This document shows, piece after piece, positions 16,327 to 24,303 of a stretch of 64,000 bases of DNA (positions are counted from its first letter, which is position 1; each line of letters starts with the position of its first letter). Below the pieces are notes generated by a model that worked only from the letters and a program-made list of their open reading frames with translations, made no database searches and was not told where the DNA came from. This DNA is from Neobacillus dielmonensis (lineage in GTDB: Bacteria > Bacillota > Bacilli > Bacillales > Cytobacillaceae). Location of the stretch: contig NZ_HG942058.1 of NCBI RefSeq assembly GCF_000612665.1, positions 62,001 through 126,000 of the forward strand, in the 5' to 3' direction. Both the position numbers and the translations under genes were made by a program.

Positions 16327-16962
16327 ATGTTTCATTTATCATTTGGGGAACGACTGGCGAAATGTCGGATTAAGGTTGGTCTATCCCAGGCGGAGCTGTC
16401 TGAGCGAGTGCAGATTTCAAAAAGTACATTAGCCATGTACGAAACCAACAAACGAGAGCCAAGTCTTGCTACGATTAATAAATTATCGGAAAAGCTTGGC
16501 GTTTCGACTGATTATTTAATTTCTGGAAAGGAAATGGATATTTCAAAGCTGTTAAGCAATTATTGGGGCGCCATCCCCCATGTCAAAGAAATTAGCTATA
16601 ACGATCCAATTATTAAACATAAAAATATTGAAACGTATTTTAGTACTCCTTATAGTTGGCTGAATGGAGATGGAGAGTATATCTGGTATACCCCTAAGAG
16701 CCATGACTATATTACGGATGGAAACGATGTTGAACCGTGGGTGCTGATTTCCCTGCAATCGGAGGTGGATAATGGTGACTTGGCTGCTGTGTGTGTGAAT
16801 GGGGAAAGTGCGATACTTAGACGGATTTATTTTACGGATGAGCAGCTGACCCTCATCCCTTTTCATCCCGCTAAAGATACGGCGCCGATTTTTTGCCACA
16901 AAGCGGAGATCAAAATTCGCGGGAAGGCCATTGCCATGCTGGAAACACGGCTTTTTACATAA
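16327..16962 (+). CDS. XRE-family regulator with degenerate S24-like C-terminal domain
   Basis: A 211-aa protein. An N-terminal helix-turn-helix (~6-62: GERLAKCRIKVGLSQAELSERVQISKSTLAMYETNKREPS) is followed by a beta-rich C-terminal domain laid out like LexA/CI S24 peptidases (NGDLAAVCVNGESAILRRIYF ... LTLIPFHP ... IRGKAIAM). The catalytic serine motif is absent and the usual lysine is replaced by arginine, so self-cleavage is not expected; it may sense a ligand or dimerise. AGGTGG precedes the ATG. Divergent from the signalling operon, whose shared upstream region carries palindromes. Confidence 0.85.
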   Translation: MFHLSFGERLAKCRIKVGLSQAELSERVQISKSTLAMYETNKREPSLATINKLSEKLGVSTDYLISGKEMDISKLLSNYWGAIPHVKEISYNDPIIKHKNIETYFSTPYSWLNGDGEYIWYTPKSHDYITDGNDVEPWVLISLQSEVDNGDLAAVCVNGESAILRRIYFTDEQLTLIPFHPAKDTAPIFCHKAEIKIRGKAIAMLETRLFT

Positions 16963-17001
16963 CCCATTTAATATATTGTTGCTAATGTGCCACTTGTGGA
17001 T

Positions 17002-17028
17002 GGCGAACAGTGCCTATCACTGTTCGCC
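17002..17028. repeat. Perfect 11-bp hairpin between convergent genes
   Basis: GGCGAACAGTG (17002-17012) pairs with CACTGTTCGCC (17018-17028) over a 5-base loop. There is no T-run, and it is followed within 10 bases by a copy of the AGAACCGTCCC repeat, so it may be part of a repeat element as well as a transcription stop. Confidence 0.6.
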
Positions 17029-17037
17029 TGAACCACT

Positions 17038-17053
17038 AGAACCGTCCCTGTGG
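17038..17053. repeat. Copy 1 of dispersed repeat (AGAACCGTCCC core)
   Basis: AGAACCGTCCCTGTGG lies between the XRE and FUSC genes. Same core as copies at 19.05, 19.97, 20.81, 23.87, 50.27 and 55.32 kb. Confidence 0.65.
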
Positions 17054-17082
17054 AGCCGCCTGTGGTTCCGTGGTTCCTGTGG

Positions 17083-19011
17083 TCACTTTTGAAGGGATTT
17101 TTGCAGGGAAGTTAACTCATGCTGGATGCTTGGATACCCGTTTATTTCAGGAATGGGTTTTATGGCGGGTGATTTTTTGCGATTGGCGGCATTCGCCATT
17201 GTTTCACAAGCATAAAGCATTTGGGAAAGGATTGGATCTGATAGTATCGGACGTTCTTCATTTCTTGAGCAATTTTCTAGTAAATATCCTAACTGTTCGA
17301 TGGTAAATACGACTGGCCAGTAATAGTCTAGTGCTTGTTTATCTACTGGAATCTCACCAGAAGCTGTATCATATAGTGTTTTTAAATTATTGATGTTCGT
17401 TCGCATTTTTATGACTTCTCTACTTTTTCTCGCCTGAAAACCTGGTCCTTGGTCAGAAAAAAGAATGAATAAAAGCTGCGCCTGACTTCGAATTGTTTTG
17501 GTTATTAAATGAGGCAGCCGACTAGAAGCAGATTGTCTTCCTACGAAAAATACTCCTATTAGACCAATGACACTACCGACCAAGATATCCATTAATCTGG
17601 CGGATGCAAAATATGTAAAGGTAAAGCTTCCATGGCTCGTGCTTTCCGCCATAAGCAAAGCATTCGGTGTAAAGAACAGAGCAGCAAGCCCATAATTTTT
17701 TACAATAAACAACTCTGTTATAAATGTTAAAAGCAATATAAAGACAGCAATCATGTATCCAGAAGGGTGAGCCATTAGAATGAGACTTGCGATCAATATC
17801 CCTAGGATGGTACCAAATGCTCGCTGAATCGCACGATGATAGGTAGCGACAATCGTAGAGCCTGACATCACCGCTACACAGGATAACGGTATCCAAAAGG
17901 GCCGGGTAAATTCAAACTGATACGCAATCATCGCAGCGATAATAGTGACAATCCCAAACCGTACAGCTGTAATAAAAACGATGGAGTTTTTATCAAAGGC
18001 CCCCATAAAAATAGTCCTAAGTGATCGTTTGGAAATGAGAATTTCTTGATTAATCTTAGAAGTAGGTTCACTCATGATGGCATCCGCATCGGTCATTTGT
18101 TTGAATAAATGTAGAATGGATTCATCCATCTCTTCCGGCAAAAGATTTTGTTTAGAAACACGTTCATTCTTATTTTTCAAATCAAGGGAATGAGCGATTC
18201 CCCGAATAAATTCCCCTAATTGTGGTGGCAATGTGACGTTCGTTTTTGAAAAGTTTTCAAGGACATACAAAAAAATCGAGTTGGCATGCTCCTTTAAAAG
18301 TACTAATCGATAAAATTTGTCTATATTTTCCCAAGGGATATATCCCACTGCTAGTGTTTCTTCTGCTTCCTTTAAGCTCGACATGACTTTATGTCTTGAC
18401 TCATGATAGTTTTCTGTACCAACTGAATCAAGAAACGAAGCCAATTCTGCATATACTTTTTTCACTACACCTGTTTCCGGGCCATGTGGATCAAAAAACC
18501 AACCAATCATGGCAACCACGAACGAAAATGCCCCTCCTAGAAAGACGAGGCCGGCACGCAGCCACACAAGTTCTGGATGAACCGGCATGCCCGTTGTCAT
18601 GGCGAATACTAATACGAAAAAAATCGCAGAAGGTCCGGTAATTTTTAAAGCTCCAAAAATAAAAATAGCCACTGCTCCAATAATCCCCATTAAAATCGCG
18701 ACTGCCAACGGGAAAGGCGCCGCAAGCGTCCCTAAACAGGAGACCAACATCATTCCCAGTATGACAAAAAATAGCTTTTTGGCTCTTTGGGCATAAGGGA
18801 TATTAAATACATAAAGATAAGTAAATCCTCCCATTCCAGCGATCAACCCATATTCGAGATTCCCAAGAACTAATCCAATCATCACCGGCAAAGAGGCAGC
18901 TATTCCAGCAGAAAATGCCTTTAACCAAGGAAATGGCCTCTTATTAACCTTTAATGCCTGTTTGATAATCGATGGAGATTTGGGATTGACGGATTTAGGC
19001 GTTTCATTCAT
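17083..19011 (-). CDS. FUSC-family membrane protein (aromatic acid exporter-like)
   Basis: A 642-aa integral membrane protein with the two-block layout of the FUSC/AaeB family: about six hydrophobic segments in residues 30-190, a long cytosolic helical part (~195-345), a second block of about five to six membrane segments (~350-515), and a soluble C-terminal helical part. Members export aromatic carboxylic acids or other small compounds; the substrate here cannot be read. GGAG precedes the ATG at 19011. It is transcribed alone. Confidence 0.82.
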   Translation of the reverse strand: MNETPKSVNPKSPSIIKQALKVNKRPFPWLKAFSAGIAASLPVMIGLVLGNLEYGLIAGMGGFTYLYVFNIPYAQRAKKLFFVILGMMLVSCLGTLAAPFPLAVAILMGIIGAVAIFIFGALKITGPSAIFFVLVFAMTTGMPVHPELVWLRAGLVFLGGAFSFVVAMIGWFFDPHGPETGVVKKVYAELASFLDSVGTENYHESRHKVMSSLKEAEETLAVGYIPWENIDKFYRLVLLKEHANSIFLYVLENFSKTNVTLPPQLGEFIRGIAHSLDLKNKNERVSKQNLLPEEMDESILHLFKQMTDADAIMSEPTSKINQEILISKRSLRTIFMGAFDKNSIVFITAVRFGIVTIIAAMIAYQFEFTRPFWIPLSCVAVMSGSTIVATYHRAIQRAFGTILGILIASLILMAHPSGYMIAVFILLLTFITELFIVKNYGLAALFFTPNALLMAESTSHGSFTFTYFASARLMDILVGSVIGLIGVFFVGRQSASSRLPHLITKTIRSQAQLLFILFSDQGPGFQARKSREVIKMRTNINNLKTLYDTASGEIPVDKQALDYYWPVVFTIEQLGYLLENCSRNEERPILSDPILSQMLYACETMANAANRKKSPAIKPIPEINGYPSIQHELTSLQKSLQK

Positions 19012-19050
19012 TCCAATTGCTCCTTTTTAACATCATTTAGGTGCTATGTT

Positions 19051-19075
19051 GCCATGGGGACGGTTCTTCTGGCGC
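19051..19075. repeat. Copy 2 of dispersed repeat (GGGGACGGTTCT)
   Basis: CATGGGGACGGTTCTTCTGG, just upstream of the FUSC gene and in inverted orientation to copy 1, so the two copies bracket that gene. Confidence 0.65.
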
Positions 19076-19281
19076 ATGATGAGCCGGGAGGTCCCTTCTT
19101 AACTTGTCTTACTATTTTTTCCTTGCATATTTTATTTTACAACTACTTTATTCTTCTCCATTTCCTTAAAAATCAGGCTCAAATCCATAATAATTCCTTC
19201 TAGGTGATTAGGTACTCTGTCATGATTACCTTAAAAGTATGTTTCGGGTTTACATTTTCATGCTTAATGCAACAAAAAAAT

Positions 19282-19328
19282 GGCCCACACTACTCCTTTC
19301 CAAAGGAGTAGGTGTGAGCTATTTTTTA
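19282..19328. terminator. Bidirectional terminator-like hairpin with no obvious gene
   Basis: TACTCCTTT pairs with AAAGGAGTA, extended by CACAC/GGTGTG with one bulge, followed by ATTTTTT on plus and by a T-run on minus. It lies in a 1-kb region with no intact gene and may be left over from a lost gene. Confidence 0.65.
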
Positions 19329-19580
19329 AAGTATTTTAGTTAACAGTTAAAATAACACAGTTCTCGAACAAGGAGGAAAGATGAAAACTAATTTGTAGTA
19401 GTTTAAAGTACTTGATAACTTAAGTTATTTGATTTGGGATGGCAAAATAAAATTATATATCCAATAATTGTTATGAGGTTTTCTGAATAAGCCAGTCATT
19501 CTAGAGGTTTAACAAGAGATGTATTATATCCAACATTCGACTATTAATAGAAGGTTTAAGATAGAATTTAACAATCTAAA

Positions 19581-19820
19581 TCAATCACCGCTTAAATGTC
19601 TTACTATTTGGTTCCTTTCTGCTTGCACATACCTTGCACGTGAAGGATCCACCCTATGAAATGTTATGTACAACTACATTGCAACGGATGAATTTGTATA
19701 TTTTTTTAAAAGAGCCGCTTCTTCCAGAATGCGTTCACTATTTTCATTTGTAAAAGCATGTATTTCCCCTACTTAAACCCATTGATCTGGAAAAGCCTGA
19801 CGAACTTCCTCCCCATTCAT
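19581..19820 (-). pseudogene. Small-protein gene broken by stop codons
   Basis: AAAGGAGGTGTGATGAA precedes ATG (19820) opening MNGEEVRQAFPDQWV, then TAA (19773-19775). The same frame continues protein-like for 32 codons (GEIHAFTNENSERILEEAALL...) to TAG at 19674, then again to 19581. The strong ribosome binding site and codon-like continuation point to a formerly functional gene of roughly 75-80 aa. I cannot name the family; MNGEEVRxAFPxQWV resembles small bacterial proteins of antitoxin-like size. The rest of the 19.0-20.06 kb gap shows only the repeats and hairpins listed. Confidence 0.5.
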
Positions 19821-19968
19821 TTCATCACACCTCCTTTCATAATTTTATCTTCCATTTTGATTGTAGCCAATATTAGTTCAACACTCTCTATAAACACTAA
19901 CATCTATTATTTCTGCAATACAAATCACCCAAAAAATAGAAAACATTACCTGTAACTATTTGCCAACT

Positions 19969-19993
19969 CCATGAGAACCGTCCCTATGGCAAC
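19969..19993. repeat. Copy 3 of dispersed repeat
   Basis: CATGAGAACCGTCCCTATGG, same orientation as copy 1, next to the terminator of the 80-aa gene. Confidence 0.65.
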
Positions 19994-20013
19994 CTAGCTT
20001 ACCTGATGAAGAC

Positions 20014-20047
20014 AAAAAACCCTTCTCAATGAAGAGAAAGGTTTTTT
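20014..20047 (-). terminator. Rho-independent terminator of the 80-aa gene
   Basis: On the minus strand AACCTTTCTC pairs with GAGAAGGGTT over an 8-base loop and runs into TTTTTTG, 15 bases after the stop codon. Confidence 0.85.
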
Positions 20048-20062
20048 GCTATTCTTCTAAGG

Positions 20063-20305
20063 TTAGTTAGGCGGATTTGCGATATTATCAACCATGTTTG
20101 TTAGCGTAGGAAGTTCGTTGTCTGCAATATAACCATATGATGCAACAACACCCTCTAATGTAGCACCATTATCTCCTTCAGCTAAGGAAGTATCTTTTGC
20201 TTGTGCTTTTGCGATAAAATCTTTCGCTGCATGCAGGTGATCAATAGCCAATTTCACCCTACGATTAGATTCTTCCAAATACGCTTTTGCTGCTGGATTT
20301 GCCAT
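20063..20305 (-). CDS. Small orphan protein, 80 aa
   Basis: Not a family I recognise. It begins MANPAAKAYLEESNRRVKLA and is largely alpha-helical and soluble, with alternating charge in the first half and an acidic, Asn/Pro-rich end (VDNIANPPN). No signal peptide or membrane segment. It has a very strong ribosome binding site (AAAGGAGGG, nine bases before ATG) and its own terminator, so it looks expressed and monocistronic. Size and composition would suit a stress- or sporulation-related protein, but that is a guess. Confidence 0.7.
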   Translation of the reverse strand: MANPAAKAYLEESNRRVKLAIDHLHAAKDFIAKAQAKDTSLAEGDNGATLEGVVASYGYIADNELPTLTNMVDNIANPPN

Positions 20306-20806
20306 AACATTCTCCCTCCTTTCATTTTAAGATACTTTTAATTTTATGAATTGTTATGAACAATTGATTGGACAAGCGTCGGAAAACTCAGCCTATTTTT
20401 TCCCTCTATCGAATAGACATTCCATTGTGTTGTAACTGATAGTGTATATAAGCCCCCTTCAACTTCTTAAAGATTATTTTAGATTAAAATTCACCAATCA
20501 TGATTTTACAAGTTACCTACTGCCTATTTCCTGGATAGTCTTAAGTGTACTAAAAAAAGTGCCAAGCACCTCCGAATTTCTAGGAAGTGATAGACACTTA
20601 TTCAAAAGTAAAAATATAAAATTATGTTTAGTTATCTAAAGTGCTCATTCTATCTGCATACTCTCTTCAGGTCAGGACTTCCAAGAGGATATGAGTGACA
20701 TCAGGGAATCATGTCTGACGTCATTGACACAGACTTTGGAGAGATCGAGGAACAAATGGAAACTGGCACTAAATATGTCAACAGCCAAGGGGATACTTCC
20801 CATGTT

Positions 20807-20834
20807 TGCCAAAAGAACCGTCCCCATGGCGACC
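20807..20834. repeat. Copy 4 of dispersed repeat
   Basis: AGAACCGTCCCCATGG immediately downstream of the ATP-grasp stop codon. The 20306-20839 gap otherwise holds no convincing gene; a short open stretch near 20712 (MSDVIDTDFGEIEEQM) may be a gene fragment. Confidence 0.65.
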
Positions 20835-20839
20835 AAAAA

Positions 20840-21793
20840 TTAAACTGTTGTGGTAGCGTATTTTTCTTCTAATGTTTTCTTTAAGAATGACGCTACTTCG
20901 AGCATTCCGTATTTTCCGGCTTTTGCTTCTGCAACCGAGTTATAGTTCGTGTTGGTATTGATATCGTACGTGTAAATTTCACCTTCCGCATTTCGGATAA
21001 ATTCAATTCCAGCCACTTGAATTTGATTGCCAGCCAAAACCGTTTTATATTTTTCTAAGATTTCGTCCTCAAAGCCTTCAATGATTTGGAACTTAGGCTT
21101 CTCTTCTACTTCTTCTCCTACCGGGCAGAACAAGTCACCAATTTGGCAGGCATCCGCTGGGCAAAGTTCAAATCCTTCTGAAGTATCCACCCTAACGGCA
21201 TACACAAAATTTCCTCCCACAAACTCACAACGAGTGATATAACTTTCAGGAGATTGAATGTATTCCTGGATAAGTGTAATGCCATCTACTGGTTCTTCGA
21301 AAGTAGGTCCTTCCACATATGCTTTTAAAGCTTCAAGACTTTGGAATAATTGAACTCCTAATCCTTTACCGGCACGGTTATGCTTCGTGATGAACGGTTG
21401 TCCGGCAAAGCTTTCTGCTGCCTTAATAATGTTTTGTTTTCCAACCGCCGCAATCGTTTTAGGAGTCTTCACACCATATTTGTTTAACTCTAAATACTGC
21501 AAAACCTTACTAACTTCCAGCCTTAGCGCGCTCGTCCCATTTAGCACTGTACGGCCATGTGCTTCAAGCCAAGCCAATACTTGTCCAGTAAATTCAGCTG
21601 CAAAACGATGGTCTCGCGTATGAGAAGAAGCACTCATCCGGCTATAGAAGATTCCTTCTGGTGGTTCAGCTGATAAATCTAGTGTTCCTTGGTCTAAATG
21701 CCACTCTTCATAAGGAACACCCAGTTCCTCTAATCTTTTGGTTAAATGGACTGTCCACTCACTATTTTCATGGATCACATATACCTTGCTCAT
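20840..21793 (-). CDS. RimK-like ATP-grasp ligase
   Basis: A 317-aa ATP-grasp protein: N-terminal Rossmann-like domain (YVIHENSEWTVHLTKRLEELGVPYEEWHL), lid with PFITKHNRAGKGLGVQLF (ATP-binding lysines and Gly-rich loop), and the metal site near IQVAGIEFIRNAEGEIYTYDINTNTNYN (E...D-x-N). RimK-like enzymes form amide bonds between a carboxylate and an amine using ATP. It follows the LLM monooxygenase by 15 bases and so is under the same SAM riboswitch, which points to a role in sulfur metabolism. The actual substrate is unknown. Confidence 0.85.
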   Translation of the reverse strand: MSKVYVIHENSEWTVHLTKRLEELGVPYEEWHLDQGTLDLSAEPPEGIFYSRMSASSHTRDHRFAAEFTGQVLAWLEAHGRTVLNGTSALRLEVSKVLQYLELNKYGVKTPKTIAAVGKQNIIKAAESFAGQPFITKHNRAGKGLGVQLFQSLEALKAYVEGPTFEEPVDGITLIQEYIQSPESYITRCEFVGGNFVYAVRVDTSEGFELCPADACQIGDLFCPVGEEVEEKPKFQIIEGFEDEILEKYKTVLAGNQIQVAGIEFIRNAEGEIYTYDINTNTNYNSVAEAKAGKYGMLEVASFLKKTLEEKYATTTV

Positions 21794-21808
21794 TTTTACG
21801 TCCCCTTT

Positions 21809-22858
21809 CTAGTTCTTTAGTAAACTACGTTTTTGTTCCACTAATGGCATAACCTGTTGGGCAAAGCGTTCCATTTCCTCTAGTTGCGGGGAAAATTGTA
21901 ATAATAATAAGTCTAAGCCAGTTTCTTCATATTGTAAAATTCGATCCGCAATTTGCTCCGGCGTTCCTACTAAATTAGGACGGAGGCCACGATTGGAAAC
22001 CGAGTAATCCTGTAATTGGATTTGCTGCTCCAAATGGGATTTGGTCGTGAAGTCTTTAAAGCCAGCATAACCGCTAGAATCCTTCACCGTCGTAATTTTT
22101 TCAAGCTCCGCCTGCGCCTCTTCTTCTGTATCGCGGCAAATCACATACGCCGCCATTCCGAAAGATTGAAATGGCACATTGCTAGTTTGTTCACGGCGTG
22201 CCTTCATATCGGCAATTTTCCGGTCAATCTCTTCAACGGTTCCCCCATGCATCACGTATGCATCACACTTTTCTGCAATGGTTTGCTTGCCTTTTTCGCT
22301 TTCACCGCCTGCATAAAGAATTGGATTTGGCCTTTGAACCGGTTTCGGAGCAAGTTTCGTGTCTTTTAAATCATAGAATTGGCCAGAGAAATTAAACGTT
22401 TCTTCTGTCCATAACCCTTTAAGTACATCGATAAACTCCTCGGTACGAGCATAGCGCTCATCATGTTCCGTAAAAATTCCGCCATATTGACGCGCTTCTT
22501 CCGCCCACCAAGCAGAAACCACGTTTAGAGTAAAACGGCCATTAGAGATTTGATCAATATTTGCAGCCATTTTTGCGGCTACAGCCGGATTATGAAAGCC
22601 AGGGCGAATAGCGGTCATGATTTCAATTTTCTCCGTCACCGCTGCAAGTGCGGCGGCTGTGGACCAAGCTTCAAGAGAATCATGCTCCGGTCCTTTAATA
22701 TCATTTAAATATAATTCAGCTATTAAAGTAGTGGAATATCCCCATTTTTCAGCTGATTGAATGACGTTTTTTGCATATTCAAAGGTTGGCGGCATACTTT
22801 CGTCATCAACATTACGTAACCAGCCTCCAAAAATCGGTAACCAAAAACCATATTTCAT
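21809..22858 (-). CDS. LLM-class flavin monooxygenase, SfnG/SsuD-like
   Basis: A 349-aa luciferase-like TIM-barrel FMNH2-dependent monooxygenase. Typical segments are visible: MKYGFWLPIFGGWLR start, HDSLEAWSTAAALAAVTEKIEIMTAIRPGFHNPAVAAKMAANIDQISNGRF, VSAWWAEEARQYG and the late GTPEQIADRILQYEETGLDLLLLQ. Closest by pattern to dimethylsulfone monooxygenase SfnG and alkanesulfonate monooxygenase SsuD, which release sulfite or sulfinate for sulfur supply. The ATG at 22858 is preceded by GAGGAGAG. An S-box riboswitch upstream fits sulfur starvation control. No ssuABC-type transporter is next to it. Confidence 0.85.
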   Translation of the reverse strand: MKYGFWLPIFGGWLRNVDDESMPPTFEYAKNVIQSAEKWGYSTTLIAELYLNDIKGPEHDSLEAWSTAAALAAVTEKIEIMTAIRPGFHNPAVAAKMAANIDQISNGRFTLNVVSAWWAEEARQYGGIFTEHDERYARTEEFIDVLKGLWTEETFNFSGQFYDLKDTKLAPKPVQRPNPILYAGGESEKGKQTIAEKCDAYVMHGGTVEEIDRKIADMKARREQTSNVPFQSFGMAAYVICRDTEEEAQAELEKITTVKDSSGYAGFKDFTTKSHLEQQIQLQDYSVSNRGLRPNLVGTPEQIADRILQYEETGLDLLLLQFSPQLEEMERFAQQVMPLVEQKRSLLKN

Positions 22859-22926
22859 GTCTATTCTCTCCTCTAGCAATCTAATTATCTAGTTTTCCTA
22901 TTTACTTAGTTGGAATTGCGTATAAA

Positions 22927-22955
22927 TGAAAAACTCTCTTCATCAAGAAGAGAGT
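22927..22955 (-). terminator. Riboswitch-controlled terminator
   Basis: ACTCTCTTC pairs perfectly with GAAGAGAGT over a 5-base loop and is followed by TTTTT on the minus strand. It sits between the S-box aptamer and the LLM gene, as expected for the OFF-state terminator. Confidence 0.88.
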
Positions 22956-22968
22956 CTGATAACCCTCT

Positions 22969-23070
22969 CCTCATCTTTCAAGCAAGCGCTTGATGGAATT
23001 GGCACAGTATTCAAAAGAACCTGCTGCCGAGGCTTCAAAGGGCCAGTCCCTCCACCTCTCTGGATAAGAA
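22969..23070 (-). promoter_or_regulatory. SAM-I (S-box) riboswitch aptamer
   Basis: Minus-strand sequence matches the S-box core: CTTATCCAGAGAGGTGGAGG, then GGACTGGCCCTTTGAAGCC, TCGGCAGCAGG, and GTGCCAATTCC, closed by AGATGAG for helix P1. When SAM is plentiful the downstream terminator should form and shut off the monooxygenase/ATP-grasp operon. Strong match to the known consensus. Confidence 0.93.
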
Positions 23071-23326
23071 GAAAAATGTAAATTCAAATTTATTATAATG
23101 CGATAATAGTTTAAATTCATCAAATTGTCAATCAAATATTTCTAGTCCCTAAATTTGTTTTACGTTCCCTCCCTCTTTGTTATGAATGAGGTAGGAATGG
23201 CCCTCAATTCTAGATATGAAAAAGCCCCGACCGTCCACCCTTCCCGATCATCTAGTAAAAATTTTAACCGCCCTGTCCTTTCCCCCTATAAATCTATATA
23301 TAAAGGGAGAAAGGAGGTGAGGTAAC

Positions 23327-23545
23327 ATGGCACAAGGATTTCTTGAAACCACAAAGCTTCGTTTAGTTTTTCAAACTGGGATGGATGATGAGGGCAAACC
23401 GATTCAACGTTCCAAGACATTCAGCAATGTCACAAAGGCGGCTACAGCTGACCAATTGTATCAAGCTGCAAATGCTCTCTCTGTTTTGTCTGTCGATCGG
23501 TTAAACAAAATTGAGCGCAATGACAGTTCAGAAATTATCGGTTAA
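23327..23545 (+). CDS. DUF1659 small protein
   Basis: A 72-aa protein of the DUF1659 family (ETTKLRLVFQTGMDDEGKPIQRSKTFSNVTKAATADQLYQAANALS), found in Bacillales beside DUF2922 and YvrJ genes. Function is unknown; no membrane segment. AAAGGAGGTGAGG gives a very strong ribosome binding site. First of three small genes in the standard order. Confidence 0.88.
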   Translation: MAQGFLETTKLRLVFQTGMDDEGKPIQRSKTFSNVTKAATADQLYQAANALSVLSVDRLNKIERNDSSEIIG

Positions 23546-23582
23546 TGGCACTGGAAAAGTGTAACGATGGGAGGTGAAAACA

Positions 23583-23801
23583 ATGGCAAAAACACTGGAA
23601 TTGGAATTTGGCACGGAGTTTGGAAAAACGGCCCGGATTTCCCTCGAAAATCCGAAGGAGCCGATTGATGAAGAAGTCGTCAAACAATCCATGGCTCAAA
23701 TCATTGCATCTGACGTGTTCGTATCACCCAGCGGCAAGCTGATTGCTGCAAAAGGGGCAAGAGTCGTCGACCGCAATGTTGTCGAATATGAACTAGCTTA
23801 A
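23583..23801 (+). CDS. DUF2922 small protein
   Basis: A 72-aa DUF2922 protein (LELEFGTEFGKTARISLENPKEPIDEEVVKQSMAQII). I prefer ATG at 23583 because GGGAGG lies eight bases upstream; a GTG at 23574 overlaps that site. Function unknown. It is followed by a terminator and then a repeat copy that separates it from yvrJ. Confidence 0.87.
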   Translation: MAKTLELEFGTEFGKTARISLENPKEPIDEEVVKQSMAQIIASDVFVSPSGKLIAAKGARVVDRNVVEYELA

Positions 23802-23812
23802 TAGAAAAACGG

Positions 23813-23842
23813 AAAGGCCGGATCAGCAGAAACCGGCCTTTT
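23813..23842 (+). terminator. Rho-independent terminator after DUF2922 gene
   Basis: AAAGGCCGG pairs with CCGGCCTTT around a loop of about 11 bases, followed by TTTC. Twelve bases after the stop codon. Confidence 0.8.
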
Positions 23843-23864
23843 CATGTAGCCCAGGGGAGTCTCC

Positions 23865-23886
23865 AGAGGGACGGTTCTCATGGCGC
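23865..23886. repeat. Copy 5 of dispersed repeat
   Basis: GAGGGACGGTTCTCATGG between the DUF2922 terminator and yvrJ, i.e. apparently inserted inside an otherwise conserved three-gene cluster. Confidence 0.65.
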
Positions 23887-23923
23887 TAATCTAACAGTTT
23901 AGTAGAGAAAGGAGTGAACGCTT

Positions 23924-24061
23924 GTGGAACAGATCATTCCGCTCATCAGCGAGGTAGGCTTCCCCATCGTGGTGACCATTTATCTGCTTTACCGGATTGA
24001 GGCAAAGCTGGATTTGGTGGTTCAGTCGATTCAGAGTCTTCCTGAACGAATGAAGGGGTGA
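23924..24061 (+). CDS. YvrJ-family small membrane protein
   Basis: A 45-aa protein: an N-terminal hydrophobic helix (IIPLISEVGFPIVVTIYLLY) followed by RIEAKLDLVVQSIQSLPERM, the YvrJ-family pattern. Starts at GTG (23924) with AAAGGAG upstream. These proteins travel with DUF1659 and DUF2922 in Bacillales; function unknown. Too short for usual gene callers. Confidence 0.85.
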   Translation: MEQIIPLISEVGFPIVVTIYLLYRIEAKLDLVVQSIQSLPERMKG

Positions 24062-24227
24062 CGCAACAACCTAGCATATACTTGCTTTGAATATGGCTGC
24101 AACTTCTTTTGGGGTGGCAGCAATTGGTTTTACTTGACACTTCCAAGACAACTTAGGAAACACAGCCAAAGCCCAGCCATTTTACGGTTGGCATTCCCAT
24201 AGGAATGTGGCGCAATATTAAATTGAA

Positions 24228-24266
24228 ATAAAAACGCCCGTCATGTTCAAACATTTACGGGACGTT
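24228..24266 (-). terminator. Terminator at the end of the carbohydrate locus
   Basis: On the minus strand AACGTCCCGT pairs with ACGGGCGTT (one mismatch) and runs into TTTTATTT. It lies 38 bases after the HAD gene stop and closes the long minus-strand operon. Confidence 0.8.
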
Positions 24267-24303
24267 CATCATGAAATCGTATTATCCAACCTTCAGTTTC
24301 TCC

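Noticed and set aside
19758-19955. 65-codon plus frame
   Set aside because: Overlaps the minus-strand decayed gene, which has a far better ribosome binding site; the plus product is low-complexity hydrophobic.
20442-20639. 65-codon plus frame in the gap before the ATP-grasp gene
   Set aside because: No ribosome binding site and composition unlike coding sequence.
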